From: F23-B02 sp963640555
GTDB lineage: Bacteria; Bacillota; Clostridia; Oscillospirales; Oscillospiraceae
NCBI GenBank assembly: GCA_963640555.1
Contig: CAVHZB010000092.1
Span: 1-10,081, forward strand
Direction of reading: 5' to 3'
DNA length: 10,081 nucleotides
Positions 1 through 5,343 of the stretch are shown piece by piece; positions within the stretch are counted from its first letter, which is position 1; the number at the start of each line of letters is the position of its first letter. Both the position numbers and the translations under genes were made by a program. A model generated the notes under the pieces. The model was not told where the DNA came from and searched no databases. It saw only the letters and a program-made list of their open reading frames with translations.

Positions 1-57
1 ACTCCCCCGCTGCGCGGTTATCTTTACTCAGTAGCATAGGTTTTTTGACAGTCTGGA

Positions 58-90
58 CAGCCCTCCGATTCACACGGAGGGCTGCTTTTT
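58..90 (+). terminator. Rho-independent terminator of an upstream + strand gene
   Basis: A perfect 10-bp stem (58-67 with 75-84, CAGCCCTCCG against CGGAGGGCTG) with a 7-nt loop is followed by C and five T on the + strand. The T-run is only on the + side, so it most likely ends a gene that lies before position 1. It also sits just past the stop codon of the - strand lipoprotein gene and could slow polymerase from that side, but there is no T-run in that direction. Bases 1-57 contain no gene start that I can support. Confidence 0.8.
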
Positions 91-101
91 ATCAGTATTT
101 A

Positions 102-971
102 TCAGTTGTTCTCGTAAACGCTGAATGCTGCGGTGGTATCGAGACTTATTTCGCCGTCTTTGAACTCGTAGGGCACCTCGACCTTATAGCCGGTGTTGGT
201 ATAGGTGCATATGATGTACTCCTTCGCCACCGTATATGTGCCGTCGGCGGTAGTTCCGGCGCCGCCGAGACGGGTCCTGAGCTGGAACACATCGCCCTCG
301 GCAAATTCGAGCTCATAGTGTATATTGTTGACATAGAAGCTCCAGTAGTAACCGTTTATACTGCTCCTTACGGTCGCGGCGGTCTGCTCATCGGCAGGCT
401 CACGCGCCGCCATTGCCGAGGCGTAGCCCTCGGGGTCTGCCGCCTTTGCCAGAGCCTCTCCGCTTTCGCAATGTATGAAGTCGCCGGTCGAAAGAGTGAT
501 GCTCTCCCAATCGGTTATATCGGAAGCGCTGAAAGTCACGGTGTTTCCGTCTGCAAGATCGCCCTCCGGAATTTCATACATTGCTACAAACTTCATGGTT
601 TCACCCACATAAATGTCTTTGACATACTTTGAGCATTCATAGTTTCTCATGTACTGCGCAACGCTTGCGGTGTTCTGCACATCTCCGGTGTAGGTGTTGG
701 CGCCGTTTATGATGATGCTGACGCTGGTGGAGGCATTGCGGAGATTTGCGCTTCCTGCATTTACGGTGTAGAGAAGGTACACCAGACGCAGCGAGCTGCC
801 GTCGGCGTCGCTGTACGAGTCGTCGACATAAACGCCGTCAACGCTCACGGCGCCGCTGCTTGCCGTGGAGCCGTTTTCTTCATCCTTGCTCTCTCCGTCG
901 CCGCCGCAGGCGCACAGGCTCAGGCACATTATAAGTGCCAGCAAAAGTGCTGTGAATTTCTTGAGATTCAT
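102..971 (-). CDS. Predicted lipoprotein of unknown function
   Basis: A 289-residue secreted lipoprotein. Residues 1-21 form a signal peptide (two Lys, then a Leu/Ala-rich core) ending in the lipobox L-C-A-C, so Cys22 would be lipidated and anchored to the outer face of the membrane. A Gly/Ser/Glu-rich linker (about 23-42) leads to a beta-rich domain (about 43-165). A short Ala-rich helical stretch (about 170-200) is followed by a C-terminal domain (about 203-289) with the G-x-Y-x-V pattern of small lipocalin-like barrels. I do not recognise a named family. The ATG is preceded by AAGGAGAG at good spacing, which fixes the start. The gene diverges from an XRE repressor gene, and its promoter is overlaid by operator-like repeats, so it is probably controlled by that repressor. 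Existence as a gene is well supported; function is open. Confidence 0.85.
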   Translation of the reverse strand: MNLKKFTALLLALIMCLSLCACGGDGESKDEENGSTASSGAVSVDGVYVDDSYSDADGSSLRLVYLLYTVNAGSANLRNASTSVSIIINGANTYTGDVQNTASVAQYMRNYECSKYVKDIYVGETMKFVAMYEIPEGDLADGNTVTFSASDITDWESITLSTGDFIHCESGEALAKAADPEGYASAMAAREPADEQTAATVRSSINGYYWSFYVNNIHYELEFAEGDVFQLRTRLGGAGTTADGTYTVAKEYIICTYTNTGYKVEVPYEFKDGEISLDTTAAFSVYENN

Positions 972-1013
972 TTTTTTCTCTCTCCTTGGTAGTGTTTTTT
1001 ACAGGATGACAAG

Positions 1014-1043
1014 ATTATAACATCTATAGATGCATAAAGTCAA
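1014..1043 (-). promoter_or_regulatory. Sigma-A-type promoter of the lipoprotein gene
   Basis: On the - strand, TTGACT (1043-1038) and a perfect TATAAT (1019-1014) are separated by 18 bp. Transcription would start near 1007, giving a leader of about 36 nt with the SD AAGGAGAG. The spacer is filled by the palindrome CATCTATAGATG, a position where a bound protein would block RNA polymerase. Confidence 0.75.
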
Positions 1044-1055
1044 CCTATAGATGTT
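1019..1055. promoter_or_regulatory. Paired operator-like elements between lipoprotein and XRE genes
   Basis: The perfect 12-bp palindrome CATCTATAGATG (1021-1032) recurs as an imperfect copy at 1042-1053 (10 of 12 identical), 21 bp further on, about two helical turns. Seen another way, AACATCTATAG (1019-1029) is exactly inverted at 1045-1055. Copy 1 lies between the -35 and -10 of the lipoprotein promoter. Copy 2 abuts that -35 and the upstream edge of the weaker rightward promoter. The simplest reading is binding by the adjacent XRE protein to repress both directions. That is inferred from position, since XRE repressors commonly bind short palindromes at divergent promoters. Confidence 0.65.
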
Positions 1056-1083
1056 TATTATTAAAACTGCAAGTTAATATAAT
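1054..1083 (+). promoter_or_regulatory. Candidate promoter of the XRE regulator gene
   Basis: A perfect TATAAT lies at 1078-1083. The matching -35 region at 1054-1060 (TTTATT or TTATTA, spacer 17-18) is poor. The start would be near 1090, about 26 nt before the ATG. Operator-like copy 2 overlaps the -35 edge, which fits autoregulation. Confidence 0.5.
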
Positions 1084-1115
1084 TACCCTGAAGGCTGAGC
1101 TCAAGGGGTGATTTA

Positions 1116-1436
1116 ATGACAGAAGCCATACTTCGTGAAATAGGCAGACGCATCCAAAGCAGAAGACGGCAGCTTGGTTATACTCAGGAACAGCTTGCCG
1201 AGATGATGGATGTTTCCATTCAAATGGTGTCAAATCTCGAGCGCGGCAATAAAGCCATCCGCATAGATAATCTCGTAAACCTCAGCAGGATATTGCAGGT
1301 GAGCACTGATTACATCCTCACCGGCAGGGGCACGAGCGGAGATAACTCCTGCATGGCCGAAAAGCTCGGAAAGCTCTCGGACGCCGACCGGCGCATGATA
1401 GAAATGCTCATAGATTACTGCATAAACGAAAAATGA
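1116..1436 (+). CDS. XRE-family helix-turn-helix transcriptional regulator
   Basis: A 106-residue cytoplasmic DNA-binding protein of the Cro/C1 (HTH_3) type. The domain covers about residues 7-67, with helix 2 in T-Q-E-Q-L-A-E-M-M (23-31) and the recognition helix in V-S-I-Q-M-V-S-N-L-E-R-G (33-44). The tail has the usual L-x-x-S-T-D-Y-I-L-T-G motif (60-70). Residues 78-106 form a short Glu/Lys/Leu-rich helix that could support dimerisation. The start follows AAGGGGTG with 5-7 nt spacing. It diverges from the lipoprotein gene across paired palindromes, so its likely job is repression of that gene and itself. The ligand or signal is not visible. Whether the downstream TspO gene is in the same transcript is uncertain because a hairpin lies between them. 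Confidence 0.9.
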   Translation: MTEAILREIGRRIQSRRRQLGYTQEQLAEMMDVSIQMVSNLERGNKAIRIDNLVNLSRILQVSTDYILTGRGTSGDNSCMAEKLGKLSDADRRMIEMLIDYCINEK

Positions 1437-1461
1437 CCGCGGAAGCATTTGCTTTCGCGGT
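1436..1461 (+). terminator. Weak terminator-like hairpin after the XRE gene
   Basis: ACCGCG-G-AAGC (1436-1446) pairs with GCTT-T-CGCGGT (1451-1461) across a 4-nt ATTT loop, an 11-bp stem with one G-U pair. Only three T residues follow (1461-1463), so termination may be partial and some read-through into the TspO gene is possible. Confidence 0.5.
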
Positions 1462-1510
1462 TTCCGCATAACGGCGGACAAATATTCATATATTACCTTC
1501 GGGTGATCTT

Positions 1511-1981
1511 ATGAAGCTTGATTGGAAAAAACTCGGCATAGCGGTCGCACTGCCGCTGGCGGTCGGAGGACTGTCCGCCCTCATAACCAAGGACAGCATG
1601 GTGCTGTTCGGCGCGCTGCGGAAGCCGCCGCTGTCGCCTCCGGCATGGCTGTTTCCCGCGGCGTGGACGCTCCTGTATATCCTTATGGGGCTTGCGTCAT
1701 ATTATATGTACACATCCGATGCTCCGAAAAGCAGAAAGCGCACGGCACTTTCGTACTATGCGCTTTCGCTGATATTCAATTTCGGATGGCCGATACTGTT
1801 TTTTAACGCTGAAAGGTATCTTGCCGCCTTTGTATGGCTGTGCATAATGTGGATACTGATACTCGCGGCACTGGTGCGGTTCTGGGCGTCGGATACGAAA
1901 GCGGGCGCACTCATGCTGCCGTATCTGCTTTGGGTAACATTTGCGGGATATCTGAACTACGGCATTTACATGCTTAACTGA
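1511..1981 (+). CDS. tspO: TspO/MBR family membrane protein
   Basis: A 156-residue integral membrane protein, the normal length for TspO/MBR (peripheral benzodiazepine receptor homologues), which bind porphyrins and related tetrapyrroles in a five-helix bundle. Hydrophobic segments are visible at about 8-25, 45-67, 79-98, 104-124 and 133-154. Family motifs are present: K-P-P-L-S-P-P with the following F-P-A-A-W-T-L-L-Y (38-56), N-F-G-W-P-I-L-F-F-N (90-99), and the C-terminal L-P-Y-L-L-W-V-T-F-A-G-Y-L-N-Y (136-150). The ATG is preceded by GGGTGA four bases upstream. Its 3' end overlaps the end of the convergent aldolase gene by 16 bp, with no terminator between them. The physiological role in an anaerobe is unclear; porphyrin handling or stress signalling is family knowledge, not shown here. 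Confidence 0.92.
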   Translation: MKLDWKKLGIAVALPLAVGGLSALITKDSMVLFGALRKPPLSPPAWLFPAAWTLLYILMGLASYYMYTSDAPKSRKRTALSYYALSLIFNFGWPILFFNAERYLAAFVWLCIMWILILAALVRFWASDTKAGALMLPYLLWVTFAGYLNYGIYMLN

Positions 1982-2742
1982 CGCGCCTTTTCAACGCGTT
2001 CCCTGAGCGCTTCGATGAATATTGCTGCGTCAAGGCTGTATGCCATGCCGTCGAAGCCGCGCTCAAAGCCCGCGGCGATGCCCTCAACGGTGCCGGTGAA
2101 GAGTATGCACCGTTTGCCTGCCTCGCGGCAGGCTTTTATTATGCGGTCTATCGCCGCCTGAAATGCGGGAGCTGCAAAATCTCCGGGTATTCCCATGGAA
2201 ATGGAGAGGTCAAACGGACCTACGAAAATGCCGTCAACGCCTTCGAGCGCAGCTATCTCCTCAATGGCTTCCAGTGCGCCGACCGTTTCGCACTGGGGGA
2301 GTATGAGCGTTTCGGCGTTAAAATGCGCCATAGTGTCGGGAACGCTGCCGAGCCCGTCAAAGCCCCAGCCGTCCTTGCGTGAGGGACAGAAGCCGCGCTG
2401 ACCGATGGGGTAATATCTTGCATAGGACAAAATGTCCTTTACCTGCTCAACGGTGTGCACATTGGGGATAATGAGCCCCTGCGCGCCGACATCCAGCAGC
2501 TTGAGTATTGCCGGACGGCTTATCTCGCGCACGCGGCACAGCGGAGTAACTCCGGCATTTTCTGCCGCGCGGATGAGTCTTGCGCTCGTTTCGGCCTCAA
2601 TTGGGGAGTGCTCGTTGTCAATGATAACGAAGTCGATACCGGTGCGTCCGGTGCATTCCATGAGGTATTCGCTGGCGGTGTCGAAGAAAATGCCGATGGG
2701 CTTTTTGCCGTCGGCGAGCTTGGATTTGAGCGCGTTATTCAA
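1966..2742 (-). CDS. HpcH/HpaI-family aldolase (2-oxo acid class II aldolase)
   Basis: A 258-residue cytoplasmic enzyme of the HpcH/HpaI aldolase/citrate lyase family, which cleaves or forms C-C bonds between pyruvate and aldehydes using a divalent metal. Examples are 4-hydroxy-2-oxoheptanedioate and 2-dehydro-3-deoxyglucarate aldolases. The key residues are in place: the catalytic His45 in D-N-E-H-S, Arg70 in C-R-V-R-E, metal ligand Glu152 in P-Q-C-E-T, and metal ligand Asp178 in V-G-P-F-D-L-S. The Y-P-I-G-Q-R-G loop (111-117) is also family-typical. The true substrate cannot be told from the sequence. The start codon is TTG: an in-frame TGA lies two codons before it, and AAGGA sits 9 nt upstream. 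It has its own promoter, diverging from fbp. Confidence 0.88.
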   Translation of the reverse strand: MNNALKSKLADGKKPIGIFFDTASEYLMECTGRTGIDFVIIDNEHSPIEAETSARLIRAAENAGVTPLCRVREISRPAILKLLDVGAQGLIIPNVHTVEQVKDILSYARYYPIGQRGFCPSRKDGWGFDGLGSVPDTMAHFNAETLILPQCETVGALEAIEEIAALEGVDGIFVGPFDLSISMGIPGDFAAPAFQAAIDRIIKACREAGKRCILFTGTVEGIAAGFERGFDGMAYSLDAAIFIEALRERVEKARQLSM

Positions 2743-2774
2743 AGCAAATCATCCTTTACATATAATCTGCTTTA

Positions 2775-2802
2775 ATTATACAAAGAATTTACACCGTTTC
2801 AA
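2775..2802 (-). promoter_or_regulatory. Promoter of the aldolase gene
   Basis: On the - strand, TTGAAA (2802-2797) and a perfect TATAAT (2780-2775) are separated by 16 bp. Transcription would begin near 2768, about 26 nt before the TTG start. It is back to back with the candidate fbp promoter. Confidence 0.65.
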
Positions 2803-2803
2803 G

Positions 2804-2832
2804 TTGTAAAATGTTAAAAATGATGATAATAT
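2804..2832 (+). promoter_or_regulatory. Candidate promoter of fbp
   Basis: TTGTAA (2804-2809) and TAATAT (2827-2832) are 17 bp apart, each matching 4 of 6 consensus bases. The -35 box begins one base after the -35 box of the divergent aldolase promoter, so the two would compete for polymerase. The leader would run about 31 nt to the ATG, with GAGGTG at 2858-2863 as SD. Confidence 0.4.
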
Positions 2833-2869
2833 CAAATTGATACGAGAGAAAAAGTGATGAGGTGTTCGG

Positions 2870-4753
2870 ATGAGTGAATTTTCGCGTGAATATCTTGAGC
2901 TTCTTGCGGAGAAGTATCCCAATGAAGCCTCGGCGTGCTCGGAGATAATAAATCTCAGCGCGATCCTCGCCCTGCCGATGGGCACGGAGCATTTTATAAG
3001 CGATCTGCACGGTGAGTATGCCGCAGTGCGGCATATCCTCAACAACTGCTCGGGAGTCATCCTTGAAAAGGTGACAAGGCTTTTCGAGCCAGAGATAGGA
3101 GAGGAGCGCTGCCGCAGCCTGTGCACGCTCATTTACTATCCGCATGAAAAGCTCGGCGCCATGCGCGAGGCGGGGGAGTACACTCCCGCAAAGCTCAAAA
3201 GCATTCTGAAAATGCTCAGAACGCTTGCGGAAACGCTTTCAAGCAAGTATACCCGCGGCTATGTCCGCAAGCAGATGCCGCAGAAGTGGAGCTTCGTGCT
3301 CGACGAGCTTCTGCATATGCAGCGCGACGAGTATTCAAATCAGGTCAGATACCATGATGCGATACTCGACTCCATAATCTCCACCGGAGCCGCCGACGAG
3401 GTGATAACCGCGCTTTCGGATATAATAAAGCGGCTTGCCGTTGACAGACTGCACATCGTCGGAGATATATTCGACCGCGGTCCCGAACCGGCGCGGCTGC
3501 TCGATGCGCTCATGGAGCATCCGAATATAGACATTCAGTGGGGCAATCACGATATCCTTTGGCTCGGCGCCGCCGCAGGCAGTCCCGCCTGCATATTCAC
3601 GGTGCTCAGGATATCGCTCGATTACGGCAACGCAAACCTGCTCGAACGCAGATACGGCATACCGCTCCAGCCGCTCTACGCTTTTGCGCACAAGTATTAT
3701 GGGGACGCATCCCGCGACAGTGTGAAAAATGCGCTCAATACGCTCGGCTTCAAGCTTGAGGGCAGGGTCATCCGGCGTCATCCGGGCTACGGCATGACCT
3801 CGCGCCTTATGCTCAGCCGATGTGATTTTGAAAACAACACCGTCATACTTGACGATGGGGTATATCCGCTCAACACCGACAAATGGCCCACGATAGACAG
3901 AGACGATCCGTATTCGCTCAATGAGGACGAGATAAAGCTCGTTGACGAGTATGTCGCCCTGTTCAGGGACAGTCAGGCGCTCCGCCGCCATATGGACTTC
4001 ATCTACCGTGTCGGCAGTACATATCTCTGCTGCAACGGAAATCTCCTGTACCACGGCTGCATACCAATGACCGAGGACGGCGAATTTGCCCGCGTGCGTC
4101 ACGGCGGTGTGTGGTATTCCGGTAAGAGCCTTATGGATTATTCGGACATGGTGGTCAAAAATGCGTGGGCAAAGCACGACGAGTCGGCGCTGGATATGAT
4201 GTGGTATCTCTGGTGCGGAAACGACAGCCCGTTTTCCGGCAGAGTGTTTCATACCTTCGAGCGCGGCGTCGTTGACGATGAGAGCACATGGGCGGAGCCT
4301 AAAAACCCGTATTTCAGCTTCTGGGAGGATGAAAAGGTGGCCGGCATGATCCTGTCCGAGTTCGGGCTCGATCCCGAGAGCGGGCATATCATAAACGGAC
4401 ACACTCCTGTCAAGGCGAAAAAAGGCGAAAGCCCCGTGAAAGCCGGAGGCAAGCTGTTTATAATCGACGGCGGCTTCTGCGAGGCATATCAAAAAACCAC
4501 CGGCATTGCAGGATATACGCTGGTATTTAACTCCCACGGTCTGAAGATAAAATCGCATATGCCGTTCGAAGGCGTTGCCGCCGCTATAGACGAAAATGCC
4601 GATATCGAGTCCGAGGCGATACAGGTCGAGAGCTTCCCGCGCCGCCGCTATATAGCCGACTGCGATGACGGCGTTAAGCTGCGCCGCAGGATAGACGCAC
4701 TCGAAAGTCTGCTGAACGCCTATCGCTCGGGCGAGATACCCGAGAAGGAGTAA
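2870..4753 (+). CDS. fbp: Fructose-1,6-bisphosphatase, class III
   Basis: A 627-residue cytoplasmic enzyme that hydrolyses fructose 1,6-bisphosphate to fructose 6-phosphate, the committed step of gluconeogenesis. It belongs to the Firmicutes class III type (FBPase_2), which uses a calcineurin-like metallophosphatase core unrelated to class I/II enzymes. The length is near the family norm. Metal-binding blocks appear in order: S-D-L-H-G-E-Y (44-50), G-D-I-F-D-R-G-P (198-205), W-G-N-H-D (224-228), Y-H-G-C-I-P (394-399), N-G-H-T-P-V-K (509-515) and D-G-G-F (533-536). The ATG follows GAGGTG at 6 nt. It is transcribed alone, divergent from the aldolase gene, and ends at a clear terminator. Allosteric control by AMP or PEP is known for relatives but cannot be read here. 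No truncation or frameshift is seen. Confidence 0.97.
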   Translation: MSEFSREYLELLAEKYPNEASACSEIINLSAILALPMGTEHFISDLHGEYAAVRHILNNCSGVILEKVTRLFEPEIGEERCRSLCTLIYYPHEKLGAMREAGEYTPAKLKSILKMLRTLAETLSSKYTRGYVRKQMPQKWSFVLDELLHMQRDEYSNQVRYHDAILDSIISTGAADEVITALSDIIKRLAVDRLHIVGDIFDRGPEPARLLDALMEHPNIDIQWGNHDILWLGAAAGSPACIFTVLRISLDYGNANLLERRYGIPLQPLYAFAHKYYGDASRDSVKNALNTLGFKLEGRVIRRHPGYGMTSRLMLSRCDFENNTVILDDGVYPLNTDKWPTIDRDDPYSLNEDEIKLVDEYVALFRDSQALRRHMDFIYRVGSTYLCCNGNLLYHGCIPMTEDGEFARVRHGGVWYSGKSLMDYSDMVVKNAWAKHDESALDMMWYLWCGNDSPFSGRVFHTFERGVVDDESTWAEPKNPYFSFWEDEKVAGMILSEFGLDPESGHIINGHTPVKAKKGESPVKAGGKLFIIDGGFCEAYQKTTGIAGYTLVFNSHGLKIKSHMPFEGVAAAIDENADIESEAIQVESFPRRRYIADCDDGVKLRRRIDALESLLNAYRSGEIPEKE

Positions 4754-4774
4754 GCATTACAGCGGACCGATAAG

Positions 4775-4840
4775 GCGATTGAGCCCCTTCGTTAAAGCAT
4801 GGTGCGGTAGCCTGATTTTAACGAGCTCAATCGCTTTTTT
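4775..4840 (+). terminator. fbp terminator with long two-part hairpin
   Basis: A perfect 10-bp stem GCGATTGAGC / GCTCAATCGC (4775-4784 with 4825-4834) is followed by six T (4835-4840). Inside it a second 7-bp stem, CGTTAAA / TTTAACG (4790-4796 with 4817-4823), closes a 20-nt loop. It begins 21 nt after the fbp stop. The size is larger than a minimal terminator. Confidence 0.85.
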
Positions 4841-4892
4841 CATACCCTTGGTCTCACATCTGTTGTAATTTGCACTGCGGCGTAAATTTTCC

Positions 4893-4921
4893 TTGAATTA
4901 TTCGCTGCCTCATGCTATAAT
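4893..4921 (+). promoter_or_regulatory. tRNA promoter with extended -10
   Basis: TTGAAT (4893-4898), a 17-bp spacer and a perfect TATAAT (4916-4921) preceded by TG-N (extended -10, 4913-4915). Initiation near 4928 would leave a short 5' leader of about 5 nt before the tRNA. This is a strong constitutive promoter by sequence. Bases 4841-4892 hold nothing else that I recognise. Confidence 0.85.
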
Positions 4922-4932
4922 ACAAAAGCTAC

Positions 4933-5009
4933 GGAGAATTAGCTCAGCTGGTTAGAGCGCTCGCCTCACACGCGAGAGGTCAGCAGTTCGAGTCTGCTAT
5001 TCTCCACCA
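4933..5009 (+). tRNA. tRNA-Val, anticodon CAC
   Basis: A complete cloverleaf of 77 nt including encoded CCA. The acceptor stem is GGAGAAT (4933-4939) with ATTCTCC (4999-5005). The D stem is GCTC/GAGC. The anticodon stem CTCGC/GCGAG encloses the loop CTCACAC, with T33 and anticodon CAC, which reads GUG (Val). The variable loop is AGGTC and the T stem AGCAG/CTGCT encloses TTCGAGT. Discriminator A5006 is followed by CCA 5007-5009. It is a single-tRNA unit between fbp and the ABC transporter locus. Confidence 0.97.
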
Positions 5010-5022
5010 AACAGGTATTGGA

Positions 5023-5066
5023 CGAACCCCTATTTCTTCAGCGGCGGTTTTGCCGTGAAGTGTTCG
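5023..5066 (+). other. Hairpin in the tRNA 3' trailer
   Basis: CTTCA-(G)-CGGC (5036-5045) pairs with GCCG-TGAAG (5052-5060), 9 bp with one bulged base and a 6-nt loop. An outer 5-bp helix CGAAC/GTTCG (5023-5027 with 5062-5066) is separated from it by an asymmetric bulge. It has no T-run, so it is not a terminator by itself. It could aid 3' processing of the tRNA precursor or belong to a small transcript; function is unknown. Confidence 0.4.
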
Positions 5067-5083
5067 CCCTGATCCACAACTTA

Positions 5084-5123
5084 AAAAGCGCCGTCTTGGG
5101 AGTGCTTCCGAGACGGCGCTTTT
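5084..5123 (+). terminator. Strong terminator after tRNA-Val
   Basis: A perfect 13-bp stem (5084-5096 with 5111-5123, AAAAGCGCCGTCT against AGACGGCGCTTTT) can extend inward by four pairs, including two G-T. The A-tract and T-tract are part of the stem, so it could work on both strands. It isolates the tRNA unit from the transporter operon. Bases 5124-5170 hold no gene or recognisable site apart from an A-rich run just before the operator-like palindrome. Confidence 0.85.
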
Positions 5124-5170
5124 AGGCTTCATGCCGCAGGACAGGCCCGAAATGTGAAATAATCAAAAAA

Positions 5171-5186
5171 GTTTGCCGCGGCAAAT
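5171..5186. promoter_or_regulatory. Crp/Fnr-like palindrome, site 1, at -41.5 of the transporter promoter
   Basis: The core TTTGC-CGCG-GCAAA (5172-5185) is a perfect 14-bp palindrome with the 5-4-5 half-site geometry of Crp/Fnr operators. Its centre lies at 5178.5, which is -41.5 relative to a start at 5220 predicted from the -10 box. This is the classical class II activator position. The left half with flanking base, GTTTGC, resembles the GTTAGC of sites 2 and 3. The obvious candidate ligand is the Crp-like domain encoded in this operon; that is inference. Confidence 0.6.
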
Positions 5187-5213
5187 GACAAACGATAATA
5201 TCTGTGCTACAAT
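5185..5213 (+). promoter_or_regulatory. Promoter of the ABC transporter operon
   Basis: ATGACA (5185-5190, 4 of 6) and TACAAT (5208-5213, 5 of 6) are 17 bp apart, with the extended -10 dinucleotide TG at 5205-5206. The predicted start is about 5220, leaving a leader of roughly 124 nt before the permease ATG. The imperfect -35 and abutting palindrome suit an activator-dependent promoter. Confidence 0.65.
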
Positions 5214-5242
5214 GTGACTGCACTGGGAAAAGGATAGATTTC

Positions 5243-5302
5243 AGCAACACCGTGTGCTTATCTGCCGTTCTAAGCAGATGCTTACGGTATTGCTTTTATT
5301 TT
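5243..5302 (+). promoter_or_regulatory. Leader hairpin with T-rich tail, possible attenuator
   Basis: AGCAA-C-ACCGT (5243-5253) pairs with ACGGT-A-TTGCT (5284-5294), leaving one C-A mismatch. After an internal loop, ATCTGC (5260-5265) pairs with GCAGAT (5274-5279). The 3' flank is T-rich (TTTTATTTT, 5294-5302). This is the shape of an intrinsic terminator lying inside the leader between promoter and permease, so it may control read-through. I do not recognise a known riboswitch class. A secondary weak promoter (TTGCTT 5290-5295, TAGCAT 5313-5318, spacer 17) overlaps the 3' side. Confidence 0.45.
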
Positions 5303-5309
5303 GGAAAGC

Positions 5310-5327
5310 AGTTAGCATGTGCTAACT
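5310..5327. promoter_or_regulatory. Crp/Fnr-like palindrome, site 2, before the permease start
   Basis: AGTTAGCA-TG-TGCTAACT is a perfect inverted repeat with 8-bp arms. Its core TTAGC-N4-GCTAA has the same 5-4-5 spacing as site 1 and shares GTTWGC. It ends 16 bp before the permease ATG. In this position it could be a repressor site, for the main promoter as a roadblock or for a weak internal promoter whose -10 it covers. As RNA it could also form a small hairpin next to the SD. Confidence 0.55.
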
Positions 5328-5343
5328 TAAAAAGAGAGCGATT

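Noticed and set aside
3335..4558. A 407-codon open frame on the - strand inside fbp
   Set aside because: It lies fully antisense to fbp, whose catalytic motifs are intact, and its translation shows no recognisable domain. It is a codon-bias shadow. The same holds for the - strand frames at 6559-7536 (opposite the ATPase-Crp gene) and 5296-5991 (opposite the permease), and for the + strand frame at 45-632 opposite the lipoprotein.
4933..5123. tRNA-Val 3' end as an integration site for the downstream transporter/surface protein region
   Set aside because: No second copy of the tRNA 3' end, no integrase and no other mobile gene are visible in the window. The other boundary would have to be outside it.
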